DNA from: DASXHD01 sp038239005
GTDB taxonomy: Bacteria > Myxococcota_A > Polyangia > Polyangiales > Polyangiaceae
DNA length: 64,000 nucleotides
Direction: 5' to 3'
Assembly: GCA_038239005.1 (NCBI GenBank)
Contig: JBBSFE010000001.1
Location: 1 to 64,000, forward strand
Shown here: positions 61,048 through 64,000 of the stretch, piece after piece
Layout: every line of letters begins with the position of its first letter
Numbering within the stretch: the stretch's first letter is position 1
Notes under the pieces: generated by a model
Told to the model about the DNA's origin: nothing
Database searches by the model: none
Seen by the model: the letters and a program-made list of their open reading frames with translations, nothing else
Translations under genes and position numbers: made by a program

Positions 61048-62397
61048 TTGAGTCATCACGAACAAGCCACGCGTGTCATCGCAGGTGACGCAAGCCACAT
61101 CCAGCCTGTCGAGGTCGTCGTCATCGACGGGATGGATCGTGGGCTCACGGTCGCCGTGAGCGACGGCGCGCTCAAAATCGGAACTTCACCGGGCAACCCG
61201 ATGCGTCTCACCGATCCGACCGTCTCGCGCATCCACTGTGAGATTTCCCCGATTCCCGGTGGCGTTCGCATCACCGACGACGGAAGCACGAACGGCACCT
61301 ACGTCGATGGTCATCGCGTGCGCGACGCCGACCTCGGCACCGGCAGCACGATTCGCGTCGGCGCGACAACGCTGCGTGTCGTGGTCGGCGAGGAGATGCT
61401 CCAAATCCCGCTCTCCGACCGACAGAGCTTTGGTGGCGTCGTGGGCGCGAGCGTCGCCATGCGTCGCGTGTACGGCGTGATGGAGCGGGCCGCGCCGAGC
61501 AATGCCACCGTCCTGTTGCAAGGCGAAACGGGAACAGGCAAAGAGCTCGTCGCTCGCGCAATCCACGATGCATCGCGGCGAGCTCAAGGTCCGTTCATCG
61601 CGATCGACTGCGGCGCGATCGCACCTACGATCATCGAGAGCGAGCTCTTCGGTCACGTGCGCGGCGCATTCAGCGGCGCTGTGAACGATCGCAAGGGCCT
61701 CTTCGAAGAAGCACACGGCGGCACGCTTTTTCTCGACGAAATCGGCGAGCTGCCCATCACGCTCCAAGCCAAGCTCTTGCGCGTTCTCGAAACGCTCGAG
61801 GTTCGTCGCGTCGGAGCCAATAGCGTCAAGAAAGTCGACGTGCGCCTCGTCGCGGCGACGAATCGACCGCTCGCGCCCGCCGTGAACGAAGGCATGTTTC
61901 GCGAAGAGCTCTACTACCGACTCGCGGTCGTCGAGATCAACTTGCCGCCGCTTCGCGCGCGCCGCGAAGACATCCCGATGCTCGCTGCGCACTTCTCGAC
62001 GCAATTCGCGGGCGGCCCGACGATGTTGTCGCCCGATTTCGTTTCCGCGCTGATGACGCGAACGTGGCCAGGCAACGTGCGTGAGCTCCGCAACTTCATC
62101 GAGCGACAAGTCACGCTCGGCGGGACCGACGTCGCGCCCACGACGCGTCGCGCACCGATGCGCGTGCTGCCATCTGGAATCGAGTCGTTCGTTCCTGTGG
62201 ACATGCCGATGAAGCAGGCGCGCGACGCATGGCTGAACGAATTCGAGGGCGCTTATGCGCGCGCGCTCCTCAAACGCACCAACGGAAACGTCACGCGAGC
62301 AGCCGAAATCGCCAACGTTAGCCGTCGTTTTCTGCAACGCCTGATGCTTCGCCTCGGAATGCGTGACATCGGCGCATCCGCCGACGACGACGAGTGA
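61048..62397 (+). CDS. FHA-domain sigma-54-dependent transcriptional activator
   Basis: The 449-residue regulator has an FHA domain (about 40-105: S-R-I-H-C-E-I and G-S-T-N-G-T-Y-V), an AAA+ domain with G-E-T-G-T-G-K-E (159-166) and G-G-T-L-F-L-D-E-I (224-232), and a C-terminal Fis-like helix-turn-helix (G-N-V-T-R-A-A-E-I). The sigma-54 contact loop is G-A-F-S-G-A (206-211). TTG at 61048 is the only start before the FHA fold; no Shine-Dalgarno is visible. It lies 18 bp after the MYXO-CTERM gene and 22 bp before the kinase gene. Confidence 0.92.
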   Translation: MSHHEQATRVIAGDASHIQPVEVVVIDGMDRGLTVAVSDGALKIGTSPGNPMRLTDPTVSRIHCEISPIPGGVRITDDGSTNGTYVDGHRVRDADLGTGSTIRVGATTLRVVVGEEMLQIPLSDRQSFGGVVGASVAMRRVYGVMERAAPSNATVLLQGETGTGKELVARAIHDASRRAQGPFIAIDCGAIAPTIIESELFGHVRGAFSGAVNDRKGLFEEAHGGTLFLDEIGELPITLQAKLLRVLETLEVRRVGANSVKKVDVRLVAATNRPLAPAVNEGMFREELYYRLAVVEINLPPLRARREDIPMLAAHFSTQFAGGPTMLSPDFVSALMTRTWPGNVRELRNFIERQVTLGGTDVAPTTRRAPMRVLPSGIESFVPVDMPMKQARDAWLNEFEGAYARALLKRTNGNVTRAAEIANVSRRFLQRLMLRLGMRDIGASADDDE

Positions 62398-62419
62398 TGT
62401 AAACTACGTGGGAGTACGC

Positions 62420-63886
62420 ATGACGGCCCCCGCGAGCGCAGATGGCCGATTCGCATCGAGCCGCTACGCGATCTACGGAGAGATCGCGTCAGGCGGCATG
62501 GCCACGGTGCACTTTGGTCGCCTCTTCGGCAACGCCGGTTTCTCGCGCACCGTCGCGATCAAACGTCTGCATCCGCAGCTCGCGAAGGATCCGGAGTTCG
62601 TCGCGATGTTCATGGACGAAGCAAACGTGACTGCGCGCATTCGTCACCCGAACGTCGTGTCGACGCTCGATGTCGTTTCGATGCAGGGCGAGATCTTCAT
62701 CGTGATGGAGTACGTGCTCGGCGAGAGTCTCTGGAAGCTGCTCGACATGCGGCACGACGGCGTGGGCCGCGCGGCGCCTCCACCGATTGCTGCGGCCCTC
62801 GTTGCCAATGTGCTTCACGGTTTGCATGCAGCGCACGAAGCGACGAGCGAATCCGGCGACCCGCTCGCCATCGTGCATCGCGATGTGAGCCCGCAAAACA
62901 TCATCGTCGGCAAAGATGGTGTCGCGCGCGTGCTCGACTTCGGCATCGCCAAGGCCCGCGACCGCATCCACGTCACGCGCGGCGGGACGCTCAAAGGCAA
63001 GGTCGCGTACATGGCGCCCGAGCAACTGGCGGGCAAGGCTGATCGCCGAACGGACGTGTACGCAGCAGGCGTCGTCTTGTGGGAGGCGCTCACCGGGCGA
63101 AAGCTCTTCGTCGCCGATGGTGACTTCGCAGTCGCTGACAAAGTGCGCACCGCGGAGGTCGATTCGCCAAACATTTCTCCCGCGCTCGATGCGATCGTGA
63201 TGCGCGCGATTGCGCGTGCACCCGATGAGCGGTTCGCGACGGCAAACGAAATGGCCGTGGCACTCGAGCGAGAGGTGGGCGTCGCGCTTCCATCCGACGT
63301 GGGTGCGTGGGTGGTATCGCTGGCGAGCCAGGCGCTCGATGCACGCGCGCTCACGCTCAAGGGAATCGAGCAGTCCGCGCCAAGGTGGGCGCCCGATCGT
63401 GCCGAAATCACGAACGCCGATCCCGATCCAGACGGGCTCGCACCAACGCGCGCCATCGACGTGGGTCCGCACGGTGAAGTGACCGAAGTGAGCCTTTCGC
63501 TCTCCGCAAGCCTCTCGAAGCCCGCGCGGCCGATGCGCGTGCGTTCGAGCAACATCAAGCTCATCGCCGTTGCGTCGCTCGTGGCGTTCGCGCTGGGTCT
63601 TCTCGGTGTCGTTGCATTCATGTTCGTCCATCGCGCTCCGCAAGCCGCCGTGGCGACAGCCTCGGTCGTTCCCGACTTGGCAGCACCCATCGTGGCGACA
63701 ACGGCAACGCCGACAACGTCACCGATCGCATCGTCTGACCCTGTTGCCTCTGCCCCATCGGTGGCGACGGCAACGAGCGCAGCGCGCGTTCATCCGCTCG
63801 CGCCCGTGCACGCCGACCCGTGCAAACCGCCGTATGTGATCGACTCACTCGGCATTCGCCGCTTGAAGCACGAGTGCTTGCGATGA
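62420..63886 (+). CDS. Membrane Ser/Thr protein kinase
   Basis: The 488-residue kinase has the glycine loop S-G-G-M-A-T-V, V-A-I-K (Lys about 48), H-R-D-V-S-P-Q-N, D-F-G-I-A-K and A-P-E-Q, then one transmembrane helix (about 378-400) and a Thr/Ala/Pro tail ending D-P-C-K-P-P-Y-V-I-D-S-L-G-I-R-R, a terminal motif seen in kinases of this group. GGGAG lies 5 nt before the ATG. It is very similar in layout to the kinase at 22693-25227 but lacks its outer domain. Its stop overlaps the next gene's start (ATGA), so it is coupled to the secreted partner. Confidence 0.92.
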   Translation: MTAPASADGRFASSRYAIYGEIASGGMATVHFGRLFGNAGFSRTVAIKRLHPQLAKDPEFVAMFMDEANVTARIRHPNVVSTLDVVSMQGEIFIVMEYVLGESLWKLLDMRHDGVGRAAPPPIAAALVANVLHGLHAAHEATSESGDPLAIVHRDVSPQNIIVGKDGVARVLDFGIAKARDRIHVTRGGTLKGKVAYMAPEQLAGKADRRTDVYAAGVVLWEALTGRKLFVADGDFAVADKVRTAEVDSPNISPALDAIVMRAIARAPDERFATANEMAVALEREVGVALPSDVGAWVVSLASQALDARALTLKGIEQSAPRWAPDRAEITNADPDPDGLAPTRAIDVGPHGEVTEVSLSLSASLSKPARPMRVRSSNIKLIAVASLVAFALGLLGVVAFMFVHRAPQAAVATASVVPDLAAPIVATTATPTTSPIASSDPVASAPSVATATSAARVHPLAPVHADPCKPPYVIDSLGIRRLKHECLR

Positions 63887-64000
63887 AGAGCGCGCGCGTC
63901 GTCGCGGCCATCTTGCTCATCTCGCCACTCGCGCGCGCCGGTGATGCCGATCAGTGCGCCGTCGCGTACGAGCACGGGCAAGAGCTTCGCGTCGAAAAAA
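63883..64000 (+). CDS. Secreted partner protein of the kinase (partial, cut by the right edge)
   Basis: Thirty-nine residues are visible: a signal peptide (about 1-19, ending L-A-R-A), then D-Q-C-A-V-A-Y-E-H-G-Q-E-L-R-V-E-K. Exported proteins with C-x-x-A-Y-E-x-x-Q-x-L-R after the signal are often encoded behind such kinases in myxobacteria; they usually have TPR-like helices and a second Cys motif. The ATG overlaps the kinase stop. The rest lies outside the window. Confidence 0.65.
   Translation, partial: MKSARVVAAILLISPLARAGDADQCAVAYEHGQELRVEK

Noticed and set aside
1..64000. Search for CRISPR arrays, phage genes, toxin-antitoxin pairs and secondary-metabolite synthases
   Set aside because: No spaced direct repeats, no phage structural or integrase genes and no PKS/NRPS modules were seen.

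Overview
The window is about 64 kb of dense, high-GC DNA from a myxobacterium-like member of the Myxococcota (Polyangia type). The evidence is a set of Hanks-type Ser/Thr kinases next to FHA-linked sigma-54 activators, many Cys-rich lipoproteins with Asp/Gly/Thr-rich linkers, an FGE-sulfatase-fold lipoprotein and a MYXO-CTERM sorting signal. Many genes overlap by ATGA (stop and start sharing four bases), so translational coupling is common. No rRNA, CRISPR array, complete insertion sequence or prophage is visible. The single tRNA is tRNA-Asn(GTT) at 40134-40206.

Layout. 1-56 is the cut-off start of a possible IS66-type accessory protein. 426-9170 is housekeeping and envelope: a MepA-like endopeptidase, an AAA/TPR protein with a VWA lipoprotein, an acyltransferase, divergent hslO/msrB, a large lipoprotein and a small secreted Cys-rich protein. 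9227-19028 holds purEK, a polar amino-acid ABC transporter with receptor and permease fused, a YhaO/YhaN (SbcDC-like) pair and an aldehyde dehydrogenase. 19029-19572 has no gene but many hairpins. 19573-25227 (minus) is a coupled signalling operon: kinase with an AsmA-like periplasmic domain, cytosolic kinase, FHA/sigma-54 activator, FGE-type lipoprotein. 25285-33376 has a Cys-rich lipoprotein, serA, metallophosphatases, a coupled phosphatase/CBM9-like/TrmH operon, a kinase with a near-consensus sigma-54 promoter, and a Sel1 lipoprotein. A 211-bp non-coding element with long inverted repeats lies at 33410-33620.

33613-39828 holds a DIP1984 protein, a coupled Cys-rich lipoprotein/dihaem cytochrome/frameshifted zinc-ribbon lipoprotein operon, a TIM-barrel-like lipoprotein and a quinol nitric oxide reductase behind a perfect dyad. 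After the tRNA, 40378-46113 looks like an envelope glycan locus: deacetylase with VCBS repeats, GT2, DUF2304, polytopic glycosyltransferase, methyltransferase, membrane protein. 46118-52124 carries an F420/NADP-type reductase, purL, a DUF4142 lipoprotein and a methylase. 52078-59616 is electron transfer and iron: an octahaem cytochrome, a YggX protein, and a coupled 1195-residue iron-sulfur flavoprotein. 59752-64000 is a second signalling block: MYXO-CTERM protein, FHA/sigma-54 activator, membrane kinase and a secreted partner cut by the window edge.

The recurring theme is outer-surface sensing and redox: kinases and FHA-sigma-54 activators are interleaved with lipoproteins, c-type cytochromes and redox repair genes. 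The two kinase/FHA/sigma-54 blocks, together with sigma-54-like promoters upstream of a kinase and two exported proteins, suggest a local phosphorylation-to-sigma-54 regulatory network. That link is inference.
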